Of a stretch of 13,466 bases of DNA, positions 6,621-13,466 are shown piece after piece. The stretch is from Bacillota bacterium (lineage in GTDB: Bacteria > Bacillota > Clostridia > Christensenellales > CAG-138). The stretch is taken from NCBI GenBank assembly GCA_023393045.1, contig JAEWMV010000011.1, positions 1-13,466 on the forward strand, given 5' to 3'. The notes under the pieces were generated by a model. It did not search any database, was not told the origin of the DNA, and saw nothing but the letters and a program-made list of their open reading frames with translations. Each line of letters begins with the position of its first letter. The stretch's first letter is position 1. The translations under genes were made by a program, and so were the position numbers.

Positions 6621-6827
6621 ATGAAAAACCTCAGGCTTAAGGCGGCGCGCGCCGCACTGGACCTTTCCCAGCAGCAGCTGGCGGACGCGGTGGGCGTATC
6701 CCGCCAGACGATCAACGCCATCGAAATGGGCGATTACAACCCCACCATCAACCTTTGCATCGCGGTATGCCGCGTGCTGCACAAAACGCTGGATGAACTG
6801 TTCTGGGAGGATGCAAAGGACGCTTAG
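6621..6827 (+). CDS. small Xre-family HTH transcriptional regulator
   Basis: This 68-residue protein is nearly all one helix-turn-helix domain. LSQQQLADAVGVSRQTINAIE (15-35) is the helix 2-turn-recognition helix, followed by the typical YNPTINLCIAVCRVLHKTLDELF (39-61). It should bind DNA as a dimer. There is no effector or peptidase domain. The ATG at 6621 has GGGAGG (6607-6612) 8 nt upstream; an in-frame GTG at 6600 overlaps the end of the preceding gene and is unlikely. The partner membrane gene and the palindrome over the -35 box at 6016-6026 suggest autoregulation. The short length is normal for this stand-alone subgroup. Confidence 0.9.
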   Translation: MKNLRLKAARAALDLSQQQLADAVGVSRQTINAIEMGDYNPTINLCIAVCRVLHKTLDELFWEDAKDA

Positions 6828-6844
6828 CCCTTCTTTACTCAAGC

Positions 6845-6870
6845 AAAACGGGCGGCCATACGGCCGCCCG
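6845..6870 (-). terminator. intrinsic terminator of carD-yacL
   Basis: CGGGCGGCC (6849-6857) pairs perfectly with GGCCGCCCG (6862-6870) across ATAC. On the minus strand TTTT (6848-6845) follows the stem directly, 18 nt after the yacL stop codon. On the plus strand no T-run follows closely, but the stem could still weaken read-through from the regulator gene. Confidence 0.85.
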
Positions 6871-6887
6871 ATGCGTTTATATGAAGT

Positions 6888-7985
6888 TTATTTTTCCTTG
6901 ACCTTGGCGAATATCATGCGCCCGGCGGAGGTCTGCAGCGCGCTCGTCACCACGACGGGCACGGTTTCGCCCAAAAGCTTCCTCCCTCCGTCCACGACGA
7001 TCATCGTGCCGTCGGCAAGATAGGCAACGCCTTGCCCCGCCTCCTTGCCCTCCTTCATGATGGAAACGGTCATCTCCTCGCCGGGGAGCAAAACGGGCTT
7101 GATGGCGTTTGCAAGCTCGTTGATGTTCAGCACGGGCACGCGCTGCACGCCCGCGACCTTGTTGAGGTTATAGTCGTTGGTCACAACCACGCCGCCCATG
7201 TCGTAGGCGAGCCGGATGAGCTTGGCGTCCACCTCGGCGATGTCGTCATAGTCCATTTCCACCACCTTGATGGGAACGTCCAGTTCCTCCTGCATGGCGT
7301 TTAAAATGTCAAGCCCCCTGCGGCCGCGGTTGCGCTTCAAGGGGTCGGCGCTGTCAGCGATGTGACGCAATTCACGCAGCACGAACGCGGGCACGACCAT
7401 GTCGCCCTCGATGATGCCCGTGCGGCAGATGTCCGCGACGCGTCCGTCTATGATGACGGAGGTGTCGAGTATCTTCGGCCGGGCCATGACGCTTGCCTTG
7501 CCCCCTCTGTCCCTGCCGCCGCGCTTGAACCACGAGGGCGTGTTGATTTCGCCCTTGCGCTTTGTGACCACGCTCCATCCAAGGTAGCCGAAGGTGAAAT
7601 AGAGCACCGCGTCGATGATGAACGCGAGCCAGTTGAGCCCTATGCCGGACGTGAGCGTGCTCGCGAGAAACGCGATGATAAGCCCCACGATAAGGCCCAC
7701 CACGCCGAAGAAGATCTCCGCCATGCTCATATCCGCAAGCCTTAATTCCACAATGGAGACGAACTTGGAAAATATCTCTATCGCGCGCGGGGCAAATAAA
7801 TATGTTATGATTGCGAATAAAAGCGCCCCCGCAATATAGATGAGCACCATCCCCCACTCAAGCAGGATGAGATGCATGTCTTTCACGCCGAAAAGCATCA
7901 TGAATTCATTCACGCCTTCGACGACCGCCACGCCAAGTCCCGCTCCCACGAGCGTAAGCACCGCTCTTGCGATCTTTCTTGCCAA
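6888..7985 (-). CDS. yacL: YacL-like membrane PIN/TRAM domain protein
   Basis: The 365-residue protein has four membrane helices (about 7-24, 44-65, 91-110 and 119-140). A basic linker (WFKRGGRDRGGK) follows, then a cytosolic PIN domain from about 171 and a C-terminal TRAM domain from about 300. The PIN acidic residues are in place: LDTS (D174), LREL (E205), EVDAKL (D253) and TNDYN (D271). These are the metal-binding residues of PIN nucleases. TRAM is a probable RNA-binding domain, so membrane-linked ribonuclease activity is plausible but not shown for this family. The start is TTG at 7985, set by AGAGGTG (8000-7994) 8 nt upstream and by the start of helix 1; no ATG fits. It follows carD by 38 nt, as in other Clostridia, so the two should be co-transcribed. 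Confidence 0.92.
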   Translation of the reverse strand: MARKIARAVLTLVGAGLGVAVVEGVNEFMMLFGVKDMHLILLEWGMVLIYIAGALLFAIITYLFAPRAIEIFSKFVSIVELRLADMSMAEIFFGVVGLIVGLIIAFLASTLTSGIGLNWLAFIIDAVLYFTFGYLGWSVVTKRKGEINTPSWFKRGGRDRGGKASVMARPKILDTSVIIDGRVADICRTGIIEGDMVVPAFVLRELRHIADSADPLKRNRGRRGLDILNAMQEELDVPIKVVEMDYDDIAEVDAKLIRLAYDMGGVVVTNDYNLNKVAGVQRVPVLNINELANAIKPVLLPGEEMTVSIMKEGKEAGQGVAYLADGTMIVVDGGRKLLGETVPVVVTSALQTSAGRMIFAKVKEK

Positions 7986-8023
7986 GTTGGCTTCACCTCT
8001 TTATGCTTTTATTTTTTATATTC

Positions 8024-8491
8024 TTACATTCCTATCGTAAGGAACAACTCTTCCACATCGCCGCCGCTTGCTTCCGCGAGCTCCGTAATGAGCACCTGCC
8101 GCGCGGAGGCAAGCATCTTGCGCTCCCCCGCCGAAAGGCCTTTTTCCTCATCCCGGCGGCGCAGGCACTTGACCACGTCCGCCACGTCGTAGATATCGCC
8201 CCCGCGCAGCTTTTCGTAATTCTCGCGGTAGCGCCTGTTCCAATTGTCGCACTCGGACAGCGGCTCCTCGCGCAGGAATTCCATGACCTTCTCATACTCG
8301 TGCTCGTCGATGATGTAGCGCAGACCCACCTTTTCGGCCGTGTCCACGGGCACCATGGCGGTCATTTTGCCGAGTATGAAGCGCAAAACATAATATTTTG
8401 AAGTAATCCCAAGCACCTCGCGGTCCTCAATGGCCTCGATAACGCCCACACCGTGCATGGGATAGCAGACTCTGTCTCCCACGCGGAACAT
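8024..8491 (-). CDS. carD: CarD family transcriptional regulator
   Basis: This 155-residue protein opens with MFRVGDRVCYPMHGVGVIEAIE, the beta-rich RNA polymerase interaction domain shared by CarD, CdnL and TRCF. It continues with a helical C-terminal half (from about 65) rich in Arg, Glu and Trp (CDNWNRRYRENYEKL), which in mycobacterial CarD touches promoter DNA. CarD binds the RNA polymerase beta subunit and stabilises or tunes open complexes. The helicase part of TRCF is absent. I chose the ATG at 8491 because AAAGGTGG (8507-8500) lies 8 nt upstream; an in-frame GTG at 8503 overlaps that site. It is the first gene of the carD-yacL operon. Confidence 0.93.
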   Translation of the reverse strand: MFRVGDRVCYPMHGVGVIEAIEDREVLGITSKYYVLRFILGKMTAMVPVDTAEKVGLRYIIDEHEYEKVMEFLREEPLSECDNWNRRYRENYEKLRGGDIYDVADVVKCLRRRDEEKGLSAGERKMLASARQVLITELAEASGGDVEELFLTIGM

Positions 8492-8562
8492 GGCTTTACC
8501 CACCTTTCAACCGGATTTGCTCTCATTCCCCTTACCACAGTCCATATTATTACCTATTGTAT

Positions 8563-8592
8563 ATATTACCATCCCTTGAGGGCCACTGTCAA
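8563..8592 (-). promoter_or_regulatory. probable carD-yacL promoter
   Basis: On the minus strand a perfect TTGACA (8592-8587) is followed by 18 nt and TAATAT (8568-8563), 4 of 6 to consensus. The -35 box overlaps the distal T-run of the upstream tldE terminator. The 5' untranslated region would be about 65 nt. Confidence 0.6.
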
Positions 8593-8618
8593 AAGAAAAG
8601 GAGCCAATGGCTCCTTTT
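8591..8618 (-). terminator. intrinsic terminator of rarA-tldD-tldE
   Basis: GGAGCC (8600-8605) and GGCTCC (8609-8614) form a stem across a 3-nt loop, flanked by AAAA and TTTT so that the paired region reaches 10 bp. On the minus strand TTTTCTTTT follows the stem. It lies 20 nt after the tldE stop codon. Confidence 0.88.
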
Positions 8619-8637
8619 CCCAATTCAGTCGCCTCTC

Positions 8638-9969
8638 TTACTGGCCCGATATCATCAGTTCCTCCAGCAGTATGCTGGGGCTGCCAAAGGCGCTCCCGCG
8701 CGGTATGCCAAAGAACAAGTCGCTGCCCAGCGCAAGAACGCCGTTTAGCATCTGCAGGAAGGAGCCGCCCACCGTGATTTGGTCGACGGGACGCACGACC
8801 TTGCCGTTTTCCACGAGCAGACCCTTGGCGACGAGCGAGAACTCGCCGGACACGGGGTTGAGCCCCGCGTGCAGGCCGGAAACGTCCACGATGACGAGGC
8901 CGTCTCCAAGCTGCGCTACGAGCGCGTCATAGCTCTTTTCGCCCGGCTTGATGTAGAAGTTCGAGGGCGCCACCGTCACAGGCGCGTCCGCGCCCGCGCG
9001 CCCGCCGTTGCTCGTGGACGCGACACCCGCTTTCTTCGCGGTCTTGAGGTTGTGGAGGAAGGACTTCAGCACGCCGTTTTCCACGACCGTGGTGGTGATG
9101 CTGGGCACACCCTCGCCGTCGAAGGCGCGCTCATAGTCGGGATAGAACGGATCGTCGAGTATGGTGACGCTCTCGCAGGCGATCTTCTCGCCCAGCTTAT
9201 CTTTAAAGAGGGTGAGCCCTTTCTGCGCGCTGTCACCGGAGAACATGGAGGAAAACGCCTCGAGCATATCCGCCATGGCCTCGTTCTTGATGAGCACACG
9301 GTATTTGCCCGCCTTCACAGGGGAGGAGCCGTGCTGCGACACGCTCTTTTCCACCGCGTCCTTCGCGCACGCTTCCACCTCGAATATGCCGTCGTACATG
9401 CGGAAAGCGTAGGCGTTGCGCACGTCGTCCCCCTGCTTGGTGACGGGCATCACGAAGGAGTAGGCGTAATCGCTCTCATCCTCGGCGCCAAGCCCCAGCG
9501 TATTGCTGATGCGCACGTCTTCCCTGCCGGTTTCCAGGGCGCAGTGCATGGTGCGCTGCACGCGCGCGTCCGCGGCCTTGGCCGCCTTTTCGAGGGAAAG
9601 CGCAAGCTCAATCTTCTCCGCCTCGCCGAGGCGGCTGGCCTTCCTATCCTTCTTTTCAAGCTTTGCGTATTCGCTCTTGCCTTGCATGGGATGGTCGTCC
9701 TCGTTTTCGATGACGCGGGCGTTGTCAACCGCGCGCGCGACGAGCTTTTCGGGGTCCTCGAGCGTCTGCGTGAACGCGTAGCCGTCGCGGCCGCCCACCT
9801 TGACGCGCAGGTTCAGCCCGCCCTTTGTATTGACCTCGTAGGTCTCAATTTCGCCCTCGAGCACGTTGACCGAAAAGGCCTCGTCCTTTTTGTAATACGC
9901 CTCTGCGGCCTCGCAGCCCTTGGCGAGCGCTTCCCTAAACAGTGCTTCCTTAAACTTGCCGTATTCCAT
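8638..9969 (-). CDS. pmbA: TldE/PmbA-type subunit of the TldD-TldE peptidase
   Basis: The 443-residue protein (MEYGKFKEALFREALAKG...) belongs to the TldD/PmbA family and ends with typical family blocks: SNFYIKPG, LVIVDVSGLHAGLNPVSGEFSLVAKG and the C-terminal DQITVGGSFLQML. It lacks the HExxxH zinc motif found in its neighbour. This fits the known split in E. coli, where TldD carries the metal and TldE completes the heterodimer. That complex degrades unfolded peptides, including the antitoxin CcdA, and matures microcin B17. The ATG at 9969 shares one base with the tldD stop codon (TAATG), and AAAGGAGG (9986-9979) lies 9 nt upstream, so translation is coupled. An open frame runs further upstream, but it is tldD in another frame. 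The natural substrate here is unknown. Confidence 0.92.
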   Translation of the reverse strand: MEYGKFKEALFREALAKGCEAAEAYYKKDEAFSVNVLEGEIETYEVNTKGGLNLRVKVGGRDGYAFTQTLEDPEKLVARAVDNARVIENEDDHPMQGKSEYAKLEKKDRKASRLGEAEKIELALSLEKAAKAADARVQRTMHCALETGREDVRISNTLGLGAEDESDYAYSFVMPVTKQGDDVRNAYAFRMYDGIFEVEACAKDAVEKSVSQHGSSPVKAGKYRVLIKNEAMADMLEAFSSMFSGDSAQKGLTLFKDKLGEKIACESVTILDDPFYPDYERAFDGEGVPSITTTVVENGVLKSFLHNLKTAKKAGVASTSNGGRAGADAPVTVAPSNFYIKPGEKSYDALVAQLGDGLVIVDVSGLHAGLNPVSGEFSLVAKGLLVENGKVVRPVDQITVGGSFLQMLNGVLALGSDLFFGIPRGSAFGSPSILLEELMISGQ

Positions 9970-11357
9970 TACAGCGCGCCTCCTTTCCCGCCCACGACGA
10001 TGTCCGTAACCCTGATTCTCGGCTGCCCGCAGTTGGTGGGCACGCTGCCGGACATGGAGCCGCACATGCCGGGCCCCATCCACATGTGTCCGCCGATGCG
10101 GTCGATCTTCTTCAAAACCTCCGCGCCCTTGCCGATGAGCGTTGCGCCGCGCACGGGCGAGAAAATCTTGCCGTCCTTGACCCAATACGCCTCGTTGACC
10201 GCAAAGTTGAATTCGCCGGTCAGGGGGTTGACGCTGCCGCCGCCCATCGACGCGGCGAAAAGCCCCGTGCCCATGGTGCGGATCATCTCCTCGTCGTCAT
10301 CCTCGCCCGGGGCGAAGAAGGTGTTGGTCATGCGCGAGGTCGGCGCGAACGCGTAGCTCTCGCGGCGGGAACTGCCCGTGAGGGGATGGTTCATGCTCCT
10401 GCTGTTGCGATAGTCGACCAGATAGGTCTTGAGCACGCCGTTTTCGATGAGCACGTTGCGCTGCGCGGGCGTACCCTCGTCGTCAAAGCGAATGGAGCCC
10501 CACTCGCCGGGGAGCGTGCCGTCGTCCACGGCGGTGACGATGGGGCTTGCGATGACCTGCCCGAGCTTGCCGCAGAACTCACTGTTGCCCTTGGCGACGC
10601 TCGTCGCCTCAAGCGAATGGACGCACGCCTCGTGCAGGATCACGCCGCCGAAGCCGCCCTCTATCACCACGGGCACCGCACCCGCGGGGCATTGCGGTGC
10701 GTGCAGCATGGTCACGGCGACCTTTGCCGCGGACACGCCCAGCGCCTCCATATCGTATTCCCTGAACTGCTCAAAGCCCTCGCCGCGTCCGGGGGCTTTG
10801 TAGCCCACCTGCGCCTCGCCGTCCTTCATGGCGACGGCCTGCACGAACACGCGCCCGCGGGGACGCCTGTCCTCGGCCCAAACGCCGTTGCTGTTGACGA
10901 CCATCATGCGCTGGTCAACGTCCAGGTACCTTGCGACGACCTGCGTGATCTCACCGGAATACGCCTTCGCGGTATCCGCCGCGCGGCGGATGAGCGCGAT
11001 GCGCTCCGCGTTGGCGACCTCGCCGTAAGGCGTTTTGGGCGCGTAATCGCCGATGCGCGTGACGCTCACGGGCTTCACCTCATGCTCCTTCGCGCCCTTC
11101 AGGGCGGCGGCCGCGGCCTTTGCGGTTTTCATGAGGGACTCTTCGTCGCAGCCAGAGGTGTACGCGTACACGCACCTTGTGCCGAGGAGCACGCGCACGC
11201 CCGCGCCGTTGACGCGCCGGTAGCCCGCGTTTTCCACTTTGCCGTCTGTCATGGTGATGCTGTTGTGCTCGGTATCCTCCACAAACAGCTCGCTGTAATC
11301 GCCGCCCGTTTCGAGCGCCGCTTCCAGCACGTTCTCAACGATTCTTTTGTCGATCAA
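9969..11357 (-). CDS. tldD: TldD-type zinc metallopeptidase subunit
   Basis: The 462-residue protein carries HEACVH (242-247), the HExxxH site whose two histidines bind zinc in TldD. The C-terminal MGPGMCGSMSGSVPTNCG (427-444) holds the cysteine expected to complete the site. With TldE it forms a proteolytic chamber for small unfolded peptides. The start is TTG at 11357: a perfect AAGGAGG (11372-11366) lies 8 nt upstream, while the in-frame ATG ten codons earlier (11375) has no usable binding site. The gene begins 26 nt after the rarA stop and overlaps tldE by one base. Within the motif the fifth residue is Val, where I recall Gly in most relatives; the ligands are intact. I see no peptide precursor or toxin-antitoxin gene nearby. 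Confidence 0.93.
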   Translation of the reverse strand: MIDKRIVENVLEAALETGGDYSELFVEDTEHNSITMTDGKVENAGYRRVNGAGVRVLLGTRCVYAYTSGCDEESLMKTAKAAAAALKGAKEHEVKPVSVTRIGDYAPKTPYGEVANAERIALIRRAADTAKAYSGEITQVVARYLDVDQRMMVVNSNGVWAEDRRPRGRVFVQAVAMKDGEAQVGYKAPGRGEGFEQFREYDMEALGVSAAKVAVTMLHAPQCPAGAVPVVIEGGFGGVILHEACVHSLEATSVAKGNSEFCGKLGQVIASPIVTAVDDGTLPGEWGSIRFDDEGTPAQRNVLIENGVLKTYLVDYRNSRSMNHPLTGSSRRESYAFAPTSRMTNTFFAPGEDDDEEMIRTMGTGLFAASMGGGSVNPLTGEFNFAVNEAYWVKDGKIFSPVRGATLIGKGAEVLKKIDRIGGHMWMGPGMCGSMSGSVPTNCGQPRIRVTDIVVGGKGGAL

Positions 11358-11383
11358 CCCAGTGTCCTCCTTCATCCTTATTA

Positions 11384-12703
11384 TCAAGCCTTATCGGTCG
11401 TTTCCCTGATTTTGCCGGAGTTTATGTGGTTCTGCCTGATTTTCGCCTCGTTGCCAAGCTCCCCCGGCTCGTAATAGACCCTGCCCTTCACGCCGGGCGG
11501 CATATATTCCTGTTCGACCACGTGGCCGGGATAATCGTGCGGGTATTTATAGCCCTTGCCGTGCCCGAGCGCCTGCGCCCCGGCAAAGGACGTATCGCGA
11601 AGGTGGAGGGGCACGGGTTCGTCCGGTATATTCTCTGCATCTGCAAAGGCCGCCACCATCGCCTTGACGACGGAATTGGACTTGGGACTCTCGCACAGAA
11701 AGATGATGGCCTGCGTGATGGAAAGCCGCGCCTCCGGCATGCCCACGAACTCCAGCGCCTGCGTTGCGGCAACCGCCTGCACCATCGCCTGCGGGTTCGC
11801 GAGGCCAATGTCCTCCGAGGCGTGGGCGATAAGCCTGCGACATATAATACGCGGGTCGATGCCCGCGTAGACGAGGCGCGCAAACCACGCGATGGCGGCG
11901 TCGCTGTCCCCGCCGCGAAGGCTTTTACAGAAGGCGGAAAGCATGTCGTAAAACTGCTGGTCGTCCACGTTGATGACCTTTTTCTGCACGGATTCCGCGG
12001 CCACCTCCGCGTCGATGTGAACGATGCCGTCCACGGGCGGGGTGGTCAGAATCGCGAGCTCCAGCGCGTTGAGGGCGCTGCGCGCGTCCCCGTTGGCGGT
12101 CACGGCGATGTGGTCAAACGCGTCCTCGTCAAAGGAAACCTTATAGTTGCCAAGCCCGCGCTCCTTATCCTCGAGCGCGTTATGCATGGCCTTTTTTATA
12201 TCCTCCACCGTCAGCGGATAGAACTGAAAAAGCCTGCACCGGCTCACGACCGCAGCGGTCATGGAGACCATGGGATTTTCGGTCGTGGAGCCGATGAAGC
12301 GTATCACACCCTTCTCGAGTGCGGGCAATATGCTGTCGCTCTGCGTTTTGCTCCAGCGGTGGCATTCGTCTAAAAGAAGATAGGTGGAGACGCCGTACAT
12401 GGCGAGGTTTTTTTGCGCTTCGTCGATGACGGCGCGCACATCCTTGACGCCCGCCGTGACGGCGTTGAGCTTTTCAAAGCGCGCGCCCGTCTGGTGCGCG
12501 ATAACATAGGCGAGCGTGGTCTTGCCGCAGCCGGGAGGGCCGAAAAAGATGGAGCTTGTGAGGGAATCCGTTTCGATGGCGCGGCGAAGCAGCCGACCGC
12601 GGCCGACGATATGCTCCTGCCCGATGAATTCGTCCAGCGTGCGGGGGCGCATGCGCTCCGCAAGCGGAGCGCGGCGCGCCGCGTTTTGAGAAAATAAATC
12701 CAT
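11384..12703 (-). CDS. rarA: replication-associated recombination ATPase RarA (MgsA)
   Basis: This 439-residue AAA+ protein starts MDLFSQNAARRAPLAERMRPRTL, the usual RarA opening. It has Walker A GPPGCGKT (55-62), Walker B LLLDECHR (109-116), sensor 1 GSTTENP (138-144) and the sensor 2/arginine region NGDARSALNALE (204-215). The C-terminal tetramerisation domain follows, with GIDPRIICRRLIAHASEDIGLANP (281-304) and YKYPHDYPGHVV (385-396). RarA acts at stalled replication forks and DNA ends and is related to the clamp loader. The Walker B region reads DECHRWSKTQSD where the E. coli type has DEIHRFNK-QQD. I chose the ATG at 12703, with GGAG 12 nt upstream; GTG at 12712 and TTG at 12721 are in frame but sit on or before that site. 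It is the first gene of the rarA-tldD-tldE operon. Confidence 0.95.
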   Translation of the reverse strand: MDLFSQNAARRAPLAERMRPRTLDEFIGQEHIVGRGRLLRRAIETDSLTSSIFFGPPGCGKTTLAYVIAHQTGARFEKLNAVTAGVKDVRAVIDEAQKNLAMYGVSTYLLLDECHRWSKTQSDSILPALEKGVIRFIGSTTENPMVSMTAAVVSRCRLFQFYPLTVEDIKKAMHNALEDKERGLGNYKVSFDEDAFDHIAVTANGDARSALNALELAILTTPPVDGIVHIDAEVAAESVQKKVINVDDQQFYDMLSAFCKSLRGGDSDAAIAWFARLVYAGIDPRIICRRLIAHASEDIGLANPQAMVQAVAATQALEFVGMPEARLSITQAIIFLCESPKSNSVVKAMVAAFADAENIPDEPVPLHLRDTSFAGAQALGHGKGYKYPHDYPGHVVEQEYMPPGVKGRVYYEPGELGNEAKIRQNHINSGKIRETTDKA

Positions 12704-12743
12704 ATATTGCACGTGCTCCAAGGAATTATCTCAATTTATAAAT

Positions 12744-12772
12744 ATTATAATACACACACGCGCTTTACACAA
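12744..12772 (-). promoter_or_regulatory. possible rarA operon promoter
   Basis: A perfect TATAAT lies on the minus strand at 12749-12744, about 40 nt before the rarA ATG. The -35 position at 17 nt holds TTGTGT (12772-12767), only 3 of 6. The -10 box is convincing and the -35 box is weak. Confidence 0.5.
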
Positions 12773-12792
12773 TCAATCCCAGGCCTTATAAT
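12764..12792 (+). promoter_or_regulatory. promoter of the MATE gene
   Basis: TTTACA (12764-12769, 5 of 6) is followed by 17 nt and a perfect TATAAT (12787-12792). Its -35 box shares three bases with the -35 box proposed for rarA on the other strand, so the two promoters may compete. Confidence 0.75.
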
Positions 12793-12830
12793 GCTCGTGG
12801 AACATGTAAACTCTTATGTAAAGGATCACT

Positions 12831-13466
12831 ATGCCAAGACAATACGATTTGCTCGACGAAAGCAGGAGTCCCCTTCGTTCCATTTGGTTTCTCGCGTGGC
12901 CCATCATGCTCGAACAGGTGCTCATCATGCTCATCCATTATGTGGATACGGCCATGGTGGGCGGCATGGGACCCAACGCAACGGCGGCTGTGGCGATCAC
13001 CTCGCCCGCGAGCATGCTTCTAAACGGCATATTCGCGGGCGTTGCCATAGGCTTCTCCGTGCCGGTCGGCCGCTGCATCGGCGCGGGCGACATCGACAAG
13101 GCGAAGCGCGTGGTGCGCCAGGCGGTGCTTGCCATCGGCATCTGCGGCGCGGCGATGACCGCCGTCATGCTCCTCATCGCGCCCTACCTGCCCACGTGGA
13201 TGGGCGGTGCGCCGGAAATACTCGAGGACGCGACGGACTTCATCAGCATACTCAGCCTCTCCTATATGTTCAACATGAGCATACAGATCTGCTCAAACCT
13301 TTTGCGCTGCACGGGAGACACGAAAACGCCGCTGTTCTTCAACGTGTCGACGAACATCATCAACATGGCGCTCAACTTCCTGCTGATTTACCCCACGCGC
13401 ACGGTCAAGCTCTTCGGCGCTTCCTTCACGATGTGGGGCGCGGATTTGGGCGTAAAAGGCAGCGCG
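12831..13466 (+). CDS. MATE family efflux transporter, 3' end missing
   Basis: The frame opens at ATG 12831 and is still open at the window end, giving 212 residues of a protein that is normally about 450. The N-terminus matches the MATE fold: a short charged leader, then helix 1 with SIWFLAWPIMLEQVLIML (about 18-35), HYVDTAMVGGMGPNATAAVAIT (36-57) and FAGVAIGFSVPVGRCIGAGD (68-87). NLLRCTGDTKTPLFFNVSTN (155-174) comes near the end of the first half. MATE proteins exchange Na+ or H+ for cationic drugs or metabolites across the cytoplasmic membrane; the substrate cannot be read here. AAAGGA (12820-12825) lies 5 nt before the ATG. The gene is divergent from rarA. The last third of the first six-helix bundle and the whole second half lie outside or at the edge of the window. 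Confidence 0.93.
   Translation, partial: MPRQYDLLDESRSPLRSIWFLAWPIMLEQVLIMLIHYVDTAMVGGMGPNATAAVAITSPASMLLNGIFAGVAIGFSVPVGRCIGAGDIDKAKRVVRQAVLAIGICGAAMTAVMLLIAPYLPTWMGGAPEILEDATDFISILSLSYMFNMSIQICSNLLRCTGDTKTPLFFNVSTNIINMALNFLLIYPTRTVKLFGASFTMWGADLGVKGSA

Noticed and set aside
8779..11474. Long open frames antisense to tldE and tldD, over 450 codons each
   Set aside because: They mirror genes with clear family motifs, have no ribosome binding site, and give low-complexity His/Arg/Ala/Val-rich protein. Long antisense frames are expected in DNA of this GC content and codon bias.
1..13466. A single new defence or resistance island formed by ABC-F, ClpB, the regulator pair, RarA, TldD/E and MATE
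   Set aside because: All are common chromosomal genes on separate transcription units with matching composition. There is no integrase, attachment site or defence effector to join them.

Overview
The window reads as ordinary chromosomal DNA from a fairly high-GC member of the Bacillota, most likely class Clostridia. The grounds are the strong AAGGAGG-type ribosome binding sites, SigA-like promoters (TTGACA/TATAAT), TTG start codons, a carD-yacL pair, a UPF0371/DUF1846 protein and an Lsa-like ABC-F protein. I cannot fix the genus from this sequence. There is no tRNA, rRNA, CRISPR array, phage gene or complete insertion sequence.

Layout: (1) the 3' part of a UPF0371/DUF1846 gene (+, 1-1329); (2) a 240-bp convergent gap packed with palindromic repeats; (3) an ABC-F ATPase gene of the Lsa antibiotic-resistance type (-, 1572-3041) with a strong promoter and a ~135-nt leader that holds a three-codon upstream ORF; (4) a divergent clpB (+, 3327-5918) with inverted repeats at its promoter and a strong terminator; (5) a small operon of a five-helix membrane protein and an Xre-type regulator (+, 6073-6827), whose promoter carries a palindrome over the -35 box; (6) carD-yacL (-, 6888-8491); (7) rarA-tldD-tldE (-, 8638-12703); (8) the 5' part of a MATE efflux gene (+, from 12831), divergent from rarA with overlapping promoters.

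Several units deal with stress or drugs: ribosome protection (ABC-F), disaggregation (ClpB), RNA polymerase control (CarD), stalled-fork repair (RarA), the TldD/TldE metallopeptidase and MATE efflux. Each has its own promoter, and I see no evidence that they form one system. No clearly new multi-gene system is visible. The most interesting signals are small: the ABC-F leader with its MRN uORF, the two convergent genes whose TAG stop codons both lie in copies of one inverted repeat, the 22-bp perfect inverted repeat between them, and a Gly-to-Val change inside the TldD zinc motif.
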